From JALYGJ01 sp963781705 (lineage in GTDB: Bacteria > Chloroflexota > Limnocylindria > Limnocylindrales > CSP1-4), in assembly GCA_963781705.1 (NCBI GenBank), contig CAWAGP010000010.1:1054001-1118000 (forward strand): a stretch of 64,000 nucleotides of DNA, in the 5' to 3' direction. Under the pieces are notes generated by a model. The model saw only the letters and a list, made by a program, of their open reading frames with translations. It did no database searches and had not been told where the DNA came from. Shown here piece by piece: positions 52,658-64,000 of the stretch. The translations under genes and the position numbers were made by a program. Position 1 is the first letter of the stretch, and each line of letters begins with the position of its first letter.

Positions 52658-53797
52658 CTAAGTCGCCCTGCCTTGGGGCGACACCAGAGTGCGGACCGCG
52701 GCAGAGATTTCTGCGGCCTTTAGCTGAAGCGGTCCGTCGCCGACGTAGAGCTCGACCCACCGATGGCCCGGCACCTCGGCTTCGTACGAGCCGCCCCAGG
52801 TCCAGAGTCGCTCGTCCTTTGCCAGCCGTCGAACACCAGCGGCGAAATCGTCCTCGGTCGTTCGCAGCAAGAGATGCATCATCGGCGTCTGCGGTGGGTC
52901 GGGCACCACGGTGACGCCGTCGATGATCTGCAGCTCGGCTGCGATCGCCCGCGCGTGATCGTAGGCTCGCTGCATGCGAGGCAGCCTGAGGCGCAGGCCC
53001 GCGAGCGCCGACGCGGCATAGGGCCACAGGCTGAAGAGCGTGCCTCCGTGGCGGTGGCGCCACTCGCGCGCCTCGGCGATGATGTCGTCCTGACCCAGCA
53101 GCATCCCGCCGGCTACGCCGCCGAGGCCCTTGTAGAACGACACGTAGACCGTGTCGAACAGCGCCGTAATCTCGGCGAGCGGGCGAGCGTAGAACGGACC
53201 GCATTCCCAAAGCCTGGCGCCGTCGAGATGAACCGCCGCGCCGTGCTCGTGCGCCCACTCGACCTGCGCGATCAGGTCCTCCCACGCTGGCAGCTGGCCG
53301 CCGATCTCTCGTTGCGGGAGTTCCAGCAGCAGCGCTGCGAGCGGCTCGTGGATGTCCTCGAGGTCTTCGAGGGTGATCAGCGACTGCCGACTGCCGACCG
53401 GTCGGCCGACAAGGCCATGCAGCCGCTGGTATGCCTTGTCCTCGTGCAGCTCGAGATGGCACGTTGGGTGGAACGCGACGACGCGCGAGTTGCGCCGGTC
53501 GGCGTGGATCCGCAGCGCGGCCTGCTGGATCATTGTGCCGCTCGGCATGAACACCGCTGCCGGCATCCCGAGCAGCCGGCGCACCTCGCTCTCGAGGATC
53601 TCGACAGTGCCGCCTTCGCCATAAGTATCCGTCGACAACTCGCTCGCGCCGAGCGTCGTCAGCTCCTCGAGCGTGACGCTCGGCTGCCGCAGGCCGTGGC
53701 CGGAGATGAATCGGTCGCATTTCTCGCGCAGCTTGCGTATCTCGGCCGCCGAGAGCGGAGGACGCGGACTGGGTGCCTTTCGAGCCTTCGGTGCCAT
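52658..53797 (-). CDS. Threonine aldolase/beta-eliminating lyase family enzyme
   Basis: 379 residues from ATG 53797. Fold-type I PLP enzyme of the low-specificity threonine aldolase type: STDTYGEGGTVEILESEVRR, AAVFMPSGTMIQQAALRIHA, AHEHGAAVHLDGARLWECGP, and the PLP Lys in DTVYVSFYKGLGGVAGGMLL. The N-terminus has an added basic and helical segment (residues 1-45). Likely cleaves beta-hydroxy amino acids to glycine and an aldehyde. Confidence 0.85.
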   Translation of the reverse strand: MAPKARKAPSPRPPLSAAEIRKLREKCDRFISGHGLRQPSVTLEELTTLGASELSTDTYGEGGTVEILESEVRRLLGMPAAVFMPSGTMIQQAALRIHADRRNSRVVAFHPTCHLELHEDKAYQRLHGLVGRPVGSRQSLITLEDLEDIHEPLAALLLELPQREIGGQLPAWEDLIAQVEWAHEHGAAVHLDGARLWECGPFYARPLAEITALFDTVYVSFYKGLGGVAGGMLLGQDDIIAEAREWRHRHGGTLFSLWPYAASALAGLRLRLPRMQRAYDHARAIAAELQIIDGVTVVPDPPQTPMMHLLLRTTEDDFAAGVRRLAKDERLWTWGGSYEAEVPGHRWVELYVGDGPLQLKAAEISAAVRTLVSPQGRAT

Positions 53798-53804
53798 GGC
53801 GGCG

Positions 53805-53810
53805 ACGGTA
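53805..53810 (-). promoter_or_regulatory. -10 box (TACCGT) of the aldolase gene
   Basis: Minus-strand TACCGT, seven bases, ATG 53797; no Shine-Dalgarno. Confidence 0.4.
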
Positions 53811-54027
53811 GCAGCCGTGGCGATGGAGGAACAGGCGACCTGGGTTGGTCAGCGGTCTTCGTGACCGATAGCCTCCGGTGGGTTGGTGGCTCTCGCTGCT
53901 ATGGATGATCTGGAGTTATCTGCTGATGCTGACGGTGTCGGGCGCATCGGGACGTTCGGCACTTCCACAGTCAAGGACGTAGTCAATACGATCCAGCGCC
54001 GAGCCATTGTGCTGGTGGTTGGAGAAG

Positions 54028-55032
54028 ATGTCGTTCAGCTCGACCGCGACCGTGGTCCTGTTCTCCGTCGCCCTTGCTGCCTCCGCGTGTGCGGCCCCCG
54101 GCGGTCCGCCACCGAGCGCTCCACCGACTGCTGCACGCACGACGCCGGCCACCGCTCCACCCACGGCCACGCCCAGCGCCTCCGTACGCGTCCTATCCAT
54201 CACGCCCGTCGACGATCGGGTCGTCGACCTGCAGGTGGAGTCAGCCTCGATCGGCACGACCCTCGTCCGGCTGATCCTGCCCGAGCAATTCGAGGAGCAG
54301 CCGGACACGCGCTGGCCGGTCCTCTTCATGTTCCACGGCGCGACGTCGTCACCAACTGACTGGGTGGACATCCAGGCATCACCGGCGATGCAGGAGATGT
54401 CAGATGTCCTGGTCGTCATGCCGGGAGCCGGAGCTGTCGGTTTCTACTCTGATTGGTGGAACCACGGCGCCGGCGGGCCACCCCGGTGGGAGACATTCCA
54501 CCTCACCGAGCTGCCGGCGCTGCTCGAGCGTGAGTGGCACGCAGGCGACAGGCGGGCGGCGCTGGGCGTCTCCATGGGTGGCTACGGTGCCTTCGAATAT
54601 GCGGCGCGCCGGCCGGGATTCTTCACGGCCGTCGCATCGATCAGCGGGCTGCTCGCGCCGTCACACGATCCGAGGCAGATCCAGGGGCTGGTCGGCTCCT
54701 TTGTTGAGGACGCAGATGACCTGTGGGGCGATCCGGAAGCCCAGGCGAGCATCTGGGCAGCGCACGATCCAACCGTCAACGCGCAGGCGCTCGCCGGGAC
54801 CGCGCTCTTCCTGTCGTACGGCAACGGCCGTCCGGGGGAGCTGAACCCGGACGAGGCGTTCGACCCAATCGAGGCATGGATCGGACCTGAGAACGATCTG
54901 ATGGTCCAGCGCCTGGCGTCACTGAACATCGAGGCGACAGTCGACGCATACGGCCCCGGAACGCACAGCACGCCCTACTTCGTGCGCGAGTTCGAGCGCG
55001 CCGTGCCACTGCTCGTGGCTGCGCTGCACTAG
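54028..55032 (+). CDS. Lipoprotein esterase (Ag85/esterase D-like)
   Basis: 334 residues from ATG 54028. Signal and lipobox SVALAASAC are followed by a Pro/Thr/Ala linker. The alpha/beta-hydrolase domain has VLFMFHGATSSPTDWVDIQA, the nucleophile elbow ALGVSMGGYGAFEYAARRPG (Ser in GVSMGG), FLSYGNGRPGELNPDEAFDP (Asp region) and GPGTHSTPYFVREFERAVPL (His). It matches putative esterases related to mycolyltransferase Ag85. Substrate unknown; it acts outside the cytoplasmic membrane. The 230 bases upstream contain no gene I can support. Confidence 0.82.
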   Translation: MSFSSTATVVLFSVALAASACAAPGGPPPSAPPTAARTTPATAPPTATPSASVRVLSITPVDDRVVDLQVESASIGTTLVRLILPEQFEEQPDTRWPVLFMFHGATSSPTDWVDIQASPAMQEMSDVLVVMPGAGAVGFYSDWWNHGAGGPPRWETFHLTELPALLEREWHAGDRRAALGVSMGGYGAFEYAARRPGFFTAVASISGLLAPSHDPRQIQGLVGSFVEDADDLWGDPEAQASIWAAHDPTVNAQALAGTALFLSYGNGRPGELNPDEAFDPIEAWIGPENDLMVQRLASLNIEATVDAYGPGTHSTPYFVREFERAVPLLVAALH

Positions 55033-55078
55033 GCGATCGGGGTCCCGGCGCTCCTTCCCGGTAACCTTCCGGGCAGTC

Positions 55079-56766
<1,688 letters not shown>

Positions 56767-56909
56767 GGCACGGCTCACGCTTGGATCACCGACACGAGCC
56801 GGACCGGTCGACGAGTTCGGACTGAGAGACTTCGTCCTCATAGAGCCGCCGACTCACCAGTGTGACCAGAGGCGGTGCCAGTCAACACGCAAGATCTACA
56901 CTCAAGTCT

Positions 56910-56948
56910 GTGTCTAAATTTGACACCCATCCGGATTCGATCAATACT
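56910..56948 (+). promoter_or_regulatory. Consensus promoter and operator of the MazF module
   Basis: TTGACA (56920-56925), 17 bases, AATACT (56943-56948), five bases, ATG 56954. GTGTC-TAAATTT-GACAC (56910-56926) is an inverted repeat across the -35, a likely site for autorepression by the antitoxin. Confidence 0.65.
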
Positions 56949-56953
56949 CCGCG

Positions 56954-57220
56954 ATGGCAGTCCGATACGAGACCCGCACAAAGAGGACCTACAACCTTTC
57001 GGGTCGGGCAGTGGAGCGTGTCCGCGAGTTGGCTGCGCTACGAGCCTTGCCTCGGACTCAGGATGGAGTCGTCGAGGCTGCGATCGACCGGCTATACGAG
57101 AGCGTTCGGTACGAGGCGGACTCGGCGCGCTGGGAACACGCGTCGTCCGATCCTGCCTTTCGTCGTGAAATGGCCGCCATCGGTGAGTTGTATCGCGACA
57201 CAGACTCTTGGCCGAAGTAG
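56954..57220 (+). CDS. Antitoxin of a MazF-type module
   Basis: 88 residues from ATG 56954. AVRYETRTKRTYNLSGRAVE and RVRELAALRALPRTQDGVVE look like a ribbon-helix-helix DNA-binding region; the acidic, aromatic tail (SDPAFRREMAAIGELYRDTD) is typical of MazF-binding antitoxins. The toxin gene overlaps it by 13 bases. Confidence 0.75.
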   Translation: MAVRYETRTKRTYNLSGRAVERVRELAALRALPRTQDGVVEAAIDRLYESVRYEADSARWEHASSDPAFRREMAAIGELYRDTDSWPK

Positions 57221-57609
57221 CGGGAACCCCGCTCCGCTGGTCCATAGTTCTGATCGACTTCGATCCAAGCACTGGACACGAACAGGCCGGGACGCGGCGC
57301 GCACTCGTGGTCTCCTACGAACCCTTCCACAGGTCGGGGATGGCCACCGTTTGTCCGATCTCTGCTCGTCCTGCGAAATATCCGAACGAGGTCGCGATCA
57401 CTGTCGGCGAGGCGGGCCAGACAAAGGACGCCGTAATCCTGGTCCATCAAGTGAGAACGATCGATCTCGTCCGCGTCACGGCTTGGGAACTTCACGGGCG
57501 CCGTCAGCACGTGACGGACAAGGCGGTCCGGCGTGCCGTTCGGATGGCGCTGCTATCCCAGCTCGGCCTCGACCTGCCAGCCGCTGCAGATGGAGCAGAA
57601 TCGACGTAG
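57208..57609 (+). CDS. mazF: MazF/PemK-family RNase toxin
   Basis: 133 residues from TTG 57208 (the only suitable start). LRWSIVLIDFDPSTGHEQAG is the MazF beta1-loop with the conserved Gly-His-Glu-Gln, then RALVVSYEPFHRSGMATVCP (catalytic Ser/Thr strand), KDAVILVHQVRTIDLVRVTA and VRRAVRMALLSQLGLD. MazF cuts mRNA at short sequence motifs. It follows its antitoxin with overlap. Confidence 0.85.
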   Translation: MAEVAGTPLRWSIVLIDFDPSTGHEQAGTRRALVVSYEPFHRSGMATVCPISARPAKYPNEVAITVGEAGQTKDAVILVHQVRTIDLVRVTAWELHGRRQHVTDKAVRRAVRMALLSQLGLDLPAAADGAEST

Positions 57610-57610
57610 C

Positions 57611-57840
57611 CCGACGCGGGGACGATCGCTGTAGGCGACACCGTGAAGCTGAGCTATGTCGACCAGAGCCGAGACGACCTCGACGCCGACAAGACCGTGT
57701 TCGGGGAGATCACCCAGGGCGCCGAGGTCATCAAGGTCGGCTCACGCGAGCTGCCCGCCCGCGCGTACGTGTCGAGCTTCAACTTCCGCGGCACGGATCA
57801 GCAGAAGGTCGTCGGCGCGCTGTCGGGAGGCGGACGAGGC
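57611..57840 (+). pseudogene. Partial duplicate of ettA
   Basis: An uninterrupted frame reading LSYVDQSRDDLDADKTVFGE, ITQGAEVIKVGSRELPARAY and VSSFNFRGTDQQKVVGALSG repeats ettA codons equivalent to 56222-56440 with a few percent divergence (near-identical over its second half), then stops matching just before the Walker-B region. It is a fragment with no start of its own, lying in direct orientation 1.39 kb downstream of the matching part of ettA with the MazF module between them. Confidence 0.85.
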
Positions 57841-57922
57841 CCGCAACATAGGCTTGCTGTGTGAGCTGGGCCGCCACACGGACTCGATGCGCTAGCCTTC
57901 GTGCGCAGAGGAGTGGGACGCC

Positions 57923-60911
57923 TTGGCCCAGGGCACCATCGACAACCCGGTCATCAACTCGCCGTTCGTCGAGCCGCAGCGCCACTTCGTCATGCTCGAC
58001 GGCAAGCCCACAGGGGAGATCGACGATCGTCGGCGCCCCTCCGAGTTCTTCGTACCGGTCGCGCAACCCAAGAAGAAGTCCGCCGCGCAACTGACGCTCG
58101 ACCAGTTCGGCCCACCCACGAAGCAGCAGCCGAACGAGATCGTCAACGAGATCCGCCAGGCGGTCGAGCGCTGGCGCAGGCAGGGCTATCCGCACATCAC
58201 GACCGTGTCGCGCGACCTGCTCGCGTACTGGCGCGACGAGGACCGCGAGCGGCGCCTCTTCTTCTGCCAGATCGAGGCGGCCGAGACTGCGATCTACCTG
58301 ACGGAGGCCGCCGAGAAGACGGGCGACACCAACGCGCTCAACCAGATCCGCGCCCAGAACACGCTCCTGAACGACGGCCTGCCCCGTACCGCGTTCAAGA
58401 TGGCGACCGGCTCAGGCAAGACCGTCGTCATGGCGATGCTCATCGCGTGGCAGACGCTCAACAAGCTGGCCAACCCGCAGGACCGCCGCTTCAGCGACAC
58501 ATTCCTCGTCGTCACGCCAGGCATCACGATCCGCGACCGCCTGCGCGTCCTGCTCCCGAACGACCCGACCAACTACTACCAGCAGATGGACCTCGTCACC
58601 GCTGAACAGCTGGCCCGCCTCCAGCCGGCGACGATCCTGATCACCAACTACCACGCCTTCATTCGGCGCGAGAAGATCCAGGCCGCGAGCCTGACCAAGA
58701 AGATCCTCTCGGGCTGGCAAGAACGCGACCAGTTCAAGGAGACGCCGGCTGAGATGGTCCGCCGCGTCTGCCGCGACTTCGGCAACGCCAAGAACCTGGT
58801 CGTCATCAACGACGAGGCCCACCACTGCTACGCCCCGGCGCCCAGGGAGCGAGCCCAAGAGGAAACGCTCGACGCCGACGAGCGGACGCTCGCCAAGGAG
58901 GACCAGGAGGAAGCCCGCGTTTGGCTGAGCGGGCTTGCAGGCGGTCCAGGAAAAGCTCGGCGTCCGCGCGGTCTTCGACCTCAGCGCCACGCCGTTCTTC
59001 CTCAAGGGCTCGGGCTACGCTGAAGGAACGCTGTTTCCGTGGGTCGTCTAGCGACTTCGGCCTGATGGATGCGATCGAGTCGGGCATCGTCAAGGTCCCC
59101 CGCGTGCCGGTGAGCGACGACTCGATGACCGGCACCAGCCCTATGTACCGCGACCTGTGGCCCCGCGTACGGGACGAGCTGCCGCGCAAGGGCATCAAGG
59201 ACACGACCGATCGACGGCCTGCCGGTCATCCCCAAGGAGCTCGAAGGCGCCCTGCGCACGCCTGTACGCGCGACTACGAGCGCTCCTTCGACGCGTGGGC
59301 AAGCGCGGGCATCGGGACGCCGCCGGTCTTCATCGTCGTCTGCTCGAACACGGCGATTCGAAGCTGGTCTACGACTGGATCGCGGGCTGGGAGAAGCCTG
59401 TCGCCGAGAGCGGCTCGATCGTTGTTCCGGGCAACCTCGACGCTCTTCTCGAACGAGCAGGACGGCGGCTGCGCTGACCGGCCGAACACGATCCTGGTCG
59501 ACTCGGCGCAGCTCGATCGCGGCGAGCCGCTCGACCCCGCCTTCAGGAAGGCCGCCGGCGCCGAGATCGAGGAGTTCAAGCGCGAGTACTCACCCGGTTC
59601 CCGGGCCGCAGCGCTGACGAGATCACCGAGGAGGACATCCTGCGCGAGGTGATGAACACCGTCGGCAAGCCGGGCAAGCTCGGCGAGCACATCCGCTGCG
59701 TGGTCTCGGTCGTCGATGCTGACCGAGGGCTGGGACGCCAACACGGTCACCCACATCCTCGGCATCCGGGCCTTCGGGACGCAGCTCCTGTGCGAGCAGG
59801 TGGTTGGCCGGGCCCTGCGCCGAGCCACGCTACGACGCGGACGAGAAGGGCATGTTCGAGCCCAGTACGCCGAGGTGTACGGCGTTCCGTTCAGCTTCCT
59901 GTCGGTGGCGGGCAAGGGCAGGGTCAAGGCTGCCAAGCCGGTGCTGACCGTCCGCGCGCTGCCGGAGCGGCCGAACCTGCGGATCGAGTTCCCGCGCGTC
60001 GTCGGCTACCGCTACGAGATGCCGGCCGAACGACCTCGACGCCAGCTTCGACGACTCGTCGATCCTGGAGCTCTCGACCCAGGAGGTCGCCCTGCACACC
60101 GAGGTGGACCCGATCGTCGGCGAGATGGAGATCCACACCTCGACGCCCTGCGCGAGCAGCGGATGCAGACCGTCGAGTTCACGATGGCCAAGCGCACGCT
60201 GGACAACCACTTCCGCGACGAGGATGGCGACGAGCGGCCGTGGCTCTTCCCGCAACTCGTCCGCGATAACACGCGACTGGATCGCGAGTGCGTACGCCCT
60301 ACCTCAAGGACAACGCCTTCGCCCAGATGCTGCTGTTCGCCGAGTACAGCCACGCCGCGGCGGACCGGATCTACCGGGCGATCGTCGCGGGCACCGGTGG
60401 CGAGAAGCGCCTGATGCCCATCCTGCGGCCGTACGAGCCGATCGGCTCGACCGACTACGTCTACTTCAAGACCACCAAGACCTGCTACGACACGACCAAG
60501 AGCCACATCAACCGCGTCGTCCAGGACTCGGGCTGGGAGTCGAAGCTCGCCGACGTGCTCGAGTCGATGCCCGAGGTCGTCGTGCTACGCCAAGAACCAG
60601 GGCCTCAACTTCAAGATCCCCTACACCTACGAGGGGAGGGCGGCCAACTACGTGCCCGACTTCCTGATCCGCCTGCGCGACGCTGAGTCAACCGGCGAGG
60701 ACGACCTGCTGACGCTGGTCCTCGAGGTGACTGGCGAGGCGAAGAAGGAGAAGCAGGCCAAGGTGGCGACCGCCGAGCATCTGTGGATCCCGGCCGTCAA
60801 CAACTGGGGCGGCGCTCGGCCGCTGGGCCTTCCTCGAGGTCACGGACCCTTGGGATGCCGCAGAACCTGATCCGCGAGAAGTTCCTAAGTGTTGAGATCG
60901 CGGCTGCATGA
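57923..60911 (+). CDS. res: Type III restriction enzyme helicase/nuclease subunit (many frameshifts)
   Basis: About 992 residues after repair, starting at TTG 57923 with GAGGAG upstream. The first 330 residues are unbroken: DNPVINSPFVEPQRHFVMLD (BPTD_3080-type start), Walker A KMATGSGKTVVMAMLIAWQT, TFLVVTPGITIRDRLRVLLP, DEAD-like LVVINDEAHHCYAPAP. Beyond 58937 some 20 indels break the frame; repaired blocks include DLSATPFFLKGSGYAEGTLF, SDFGLMDAIESGIVKVPRVP, LTEGWDANTVTHILGIRAFG, QLLCEQVVGRALRR (motif VI) and EYSHAAADRIYRAIVAG, with a C-terminal nuclease-like region (YVPDFLIRL...LVLEVTGE). It ends DPWDAQNLIREKF at a TGA at 60909-60911. It translocates on and cuts DNA with the Mod subunit encoded downstream. 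Confidence 0.85.
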
Positions 60912-61202
60912 TGCAGTCGTCGGAGGATCGCTGGGTTGCGGATAGCTATCCGCCGGCAGGCCGAACAGCCGTGGCACTGATACGGCGTCGTCAAGCTGCT
61001 CCCACCAGATGCCGGCGCCGCCACCGATGATCCGCAGGTCAGCGCGCTGTTCATCCGTCGCTCTGTCGAGAAACTCGAACCACGAGATGGGGACTTCGAT
61101 CTCGCGTCCGTCGACGACCTTCACGCGCAGGCACGCACCATCAATCTCGGCCGCGACGGCGCGTGGGGAAGCAAGCGTGGTGCTACTCATCGAAGAACTC
61201 AT
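60885..61202 (-). CDS. DUF2442 protein (putative antitoxin)
   Basis: 105 residues from ATG 61202 (ATG 61190 possible). The core EIDGACLRVKVVDGREIEVP, ISWFEFLDRATDEQRADLRI, GIWWEQLDDAVSVPRLFG is DUF2442, usually paired with DUF4160 as a TA-like unit. Its start lies inside the 3' end of the DUF4160 gene, and its 3' end overlaps the convergent res gene by 27 bases. Function unproven. Confidence 0.8.
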   Translation of the reverse strand: MSSSMSSTTLASPRAVAAEIDGACLRVKVVDGREIEVPISWFEFLDRATDEQRADLRIIGGGAGIWWEQLDDAVSVPRLFGLPADSYPQPSDPPTTASCSRDLNT

Positions 61203-61464
61203 GCCAACGCCTCAGCAGCTCAGCCCGGTGCGACACCACCAACTGGTAGATCCGGTTGATCTCCGCCGGAGTGTAGCCCCAGGATTGCCGAAGACCGACC
61301 GGCGACAGCCAGAATGTGGCGTGGCGATGGCCCGACAGAACGTGGATATGGGGCGGCTCACCAGTCTCGGTGTTCTCGTTTGCCCAGAAGAAAAACCTAT
61401 ACGGCCCCGACCGGTAGACAGTTGGCACGCAGCCCTCGCCGATGGTCGGCGGGCTGGCCATCAT
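61183..61464 (-). CDS. DUF4160 protein (putative toxin)
   Basis: 93 residues from ATG 61464. VPTVYRSGPYRFFFWANENT, EPPHIHVLSGHRHATFWLSP and GYTPAEINRIYQLVVSHRAE are DUF4160 hallmarks. DUF4160/DUF2442 pairs behave as TA-like modules in some genomes. Here the pair is inserted on the opposite strand between res and mod. Confidence 0.82.
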   Translation of the reverse strand: MMASPPTIGEGCVPTVYRSGPYRFFFWANENTETGEPPHIHVLSGHRHATFWLSPVGLRQSWGYTPAEINRIYQLVVSHRAELLRRWHEFFDE

Positions 61465-61525
61465 GACGACCAGCGGTTCACTCCCACTTATTCACACGAT
61501 CTCGCCGATAACTGGCAGGTAAGCG

Positions 61526-64000
61526 GTGGCTGAGAAGATTAACCCGAAGACGACGCCTGTCCGTGCTTACCCGCACCCGTCGGACAGTCGCGCCAACATC
61601 CCCACCGCCGAGCTCGAGTCGTTCGCCCGCCCCGAAGAGAAGAGGCCCGCGACCGTGCGCTACCCACGCGACCCGTCGCTCGACCCGCAGCTCGTCTGGA
61701 AGGGCAAGGACGAGCAGGACGGCCACGACCTGGAGGTGCCGGCGGTCCCGATCTACATCCAGGAGACGATCGACCCGCTGGCGCTCATCGAGGAGCTGCG
61801 CGCCGAGAGCGAGGGCCGGCGCAGCCGAGCAGCAGCTGGGCTTCTTCGGCCCGTTCAGCGACCTGACGTTCGAGGAGAGGGTCGACTTCTACCGTCACGC
61901 CGGCAACTGGACCAACCGGATGATCCTGGGCGACTCGCTGCTGGTCATGACCAGCCTGGCCGAGAAGGAGGGCCTGAAGGGCAAGGTCCAGAGGATCTAC
62001 GTCGACCCGCCCTACGGCATCAAGTTCGGCTCGAACTGGCAGGTCTCGCACGCGCAAGCGCGACGTACGCGACGGCAAGGCCGAGGACCTCACGCGCCAG
62101 CCCGAGCAGGTCCGCGCCTATCCGGGACACCTGGGAGCTCGGCATCCACTCGTACCTGAGCTACCTCCGCGACCGGCTGGTCGTGGCTCGGGAGCTGTTG
62201 ACCGAGTCTGGCTCGATCTTCGTCCAGATCGGCGACGAGAACGTCCACCTCGTCCGGTCCGTGCTCGACGAGGTATTCGGCGCCGAGAACTTCGTCAGCC
62301 ACGATCACGTTCGAGAAGACGACTGGCGCGAGCTCGCGGCCTGACGTCCTCGCCGGCAGTCGCGACTACCTCCTCTGGTACGCGCAGCGACAGCGAGCAG
62401 CGTCAAGTACCGGCAGCTCTATCGCGACAAGGCGGTCGGCGGCGCAGGTCCGGCGCAGTACGCCTGGATCGAGTTGCCAGACGGGACCGACGTCGCAGCT
62501 GCGAGCAGACGAGCGTGACGACGCTCTCCTGCACGGCGGCGATCGCTGTTCCAGCTCGACGACCTGACCTCCCAGTCGGCGCGGCGGCACACCAGCTCGT
62601 TCGCGTTTCGAGGCAAGACGTATACTGCCCGGCCAACGGGCACTGGAAGACCAATCGCGGATGGGATGGCGCGCTTGGCTGCGGCTGGCCGCTTCATGTC
62701 GCTCGGCAACACCCTTCGACTATGTTCGGTACCTCGATGACTTCCCGGTCGTACCCACTCAACAAATCTGGGACGACACCGTCACGGCAGGCTTCACGCG
62801 ACCCAAGATCTACGTCGTCCAGACCAACACCAAGGTGATCGAACGCTGCCTCCTCATGACGACCGACCCCGGCGACCTCGTCCTCGACCCGACGTGCGGC
62901 TCCGGCACGACGGCCTACGTCGCCGAGCAGTGGGGGCGGCGCTGGATCACCATCGACACCAGCCGCGTCGCGCTGGCCCTCGCCCGCACGCGCCTGATGG
63001 CCGCCAGGTATCCCGTACTACCTGCTCGCCGACTCCGAGGCGGGCACCGCAAGGAGGCCGAGCTCACCGGCCAGGCGCCGCCGTCGCCATCCGTCGACCG
63101 GCAACGACATCCGCCGCGGCTTCGTCTACGAGCGCGTGCCGCACGTCACCCTCAAGTCGATCGCCCAGAACCCCGACATCCACGAGGGCATGAGCCGCGA
63201 GGAGATCGACGCCGCCATCGCCCGCCACGCCGAGACCGAGATGCTCTTCGACCGCCCGTACGAGGACCGCAAGATCGTCCGCGTGACCGGCCCGTTCACC
63301 GTCGAGAGCCTGTCGCCCCATCGCGTCCTGCGCGATGGCCCGGAGGACGCGCCGCCGAGCCGCCCGCGCCGATCGCGCCGACGCGGGCCAGTTCGTGACA
63401 GCATCCTCGACAACCTGCGCCGCGCCGGCGTCCAGAACACCAAGGACGAGCGCCTCGAGCTTCGACGCTCGACCCGTACCCGGGCGTCTGGCTCCAGGCG
63501 ACGGCGAGTACACCGAGAGCGGCGCAGACCAAGACGCGTGGCCGTCGCCATCGGCCCCGAGTTCGGCACCGTCGGCCCCGAGCTGATCCGCGAGGCCGCC
63601 AAGGAGGCGGTCAAGGCTCGCTCGACCTGCTGGTCGTCTGCGGCTTCGCCTTCGACCCGCTGGCCGAGGAGGAGGCCCGCGAGCTCGGCCGGCTGACCAT
63701 CCTCCAGGCGCGCATGAACCCCGACCTCGCGATGGGCGACGACCTCCTCAAGAAGACCGGCTCCGGCAACCTGTTCACGGTCTTCGGCGAGCCCGACATC
63801 GAGATCCGCCGACGCCGACGGCCAGCTCGTGGTCGAGATCCACGGCCTCGACGTCTACGACCCGACCACCGGCGAGGTCCGCTCATCCTCCATCGACGAC
63901 ATCGCCTGCCTGGTTCATCGACACCGACTACAACGGCGAGAGCTTCTTCGTCCGCCACGCCTACTTCACCGGCGCCGACGACCCCTACGAGCGCCTGCGC
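61526..64000 (+). CDS. mod: Type III modification methyltransferase (many frameshifts; runs off the window)
   Basis: Starts at GTG 61526 (AEKINPKTTPVRAYPHPSDS) and is open past 64000. Beta-class N6-adenine methyltransferase: motif IV VDPPYGIKFGSNWQ precedes motif I LVLDPTCGSGTTAYVAEQWG, followed by WITIDTSRVALALARTRL. Between them are FGPFSDLTFEERVDFYRHAG and IGDENVHLVRSVLDEVFGAE. The C-terminal half (ERVPHVTLKSIAQNPDIHEG, AIGPEFGTVGPELIREAAKE, DIACWFIDTDYNGESFFVRH after repair) is typical of the mod partner of BPTD_3080-type res. Insertions at 62049, 62122, 62720, 63015 and others break the frame at synonymous wobble positions. It should methylate the recognition site and give the Res subunit its specificity. 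Confidence 0.85.

Noticed and set aside
53883..54027. Possible gene in the 230 bases before the esterase
   Set aside because: Frames on both strands run into the esterase gene out of frame and show no recognisable domain, promoter or ribosome site.

Overview
This is a gene-dense, very GC-rich bacterial chromosome segment with short or overlapping intergenic spaces; no gene-free stretch exceeds about 230 bases. I see no tRNA, rRNA, CRISPR array or insertion sequence. The gene content points, by inference only, to Chloroflexota (Limnocylindria/Ellin6529-like) or a similar deep-branching soil or freshwater lineage. It includes several F420-type LLM oxidoreductases, a pyridoxamine-5'-phosphate-oxidase-like F420 protein, many VOC and DinB-like small enzymes, cytochrome bd, NifJ, an HTH-fused inositol-phosphate synthase, and lipoproteins with Pro/Thr/Ser-rich linkers. 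Many genes start with GTG or TTG. Many have a TANNNT-type -10 box ending 6-7 bases before the start codon, which predicts leaderless mRNAs.

Layout. 0-4 kb: end of a proline iminopeptidase, an Obg/DRG-like GTPase with TGS domain, a SnoaL protein, an AAC(2')-I type acetyltransferase, and an S51 peptidase fused to a cysteinyl-tRNA-synthetase-like tail. 4-9 kb: DUF1801 protein, LLM oxidoreductase, cytochrome bd (cydAB), a COG4280-like membrane protein. 9-24 kb: LiaF-like sensor protein, CoA-binding protein, PaiB/GNAT pair, secreted metalloprotease, MFS exporter, SufS-like PLP enzyme, large surface lipoprotein, AlkZ-like protein, beta-helix protein. 24-34 kb: TMEM175-like channel, VOC proteins, GH18 chitinase-like enzyme, a GH65 phosphorylase/beta-phosphoglucomutase operon, a kinase-aminotransferase fusion. 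34-47 kb: DnaJ-domain protein and an overlapping operon of nifJ, a DHOD-like gene, an S4 gene and a beta-propeller lipoprotein; then HTH-Ino1, a PRC-barrel protein, a DUF2254 membrane protein, an aldo/keto reductase and an LLM enzyme.

47.8-64 kb is accessory in character. It holds four toxin-antitoxin or TA-like modules (DUF1778/GNAT, Phd/PIN, RHH-like/MazF, DUF4160/DUF2442), an ArsR/SRPBCC operon, ettA plus a 230-bp partial copy of ettA downstream of the MazF module, and a type III restriction-modification locus that runs off the right edge.

A notable feature of the sequence itself: cydA, cydB, ettA, res, mod and a few other conserved genes are broken by single-base indels. When reconstructed, nearly every insertion sits at a wobble position as two adjacent alternative third bases that encode the same amino acid (for example CTC/CTG written as CTCG). 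This looks like a consensus that kept two strain alleles side by side rather than gene decay, so I annotate these genes as single repaired reading frames.
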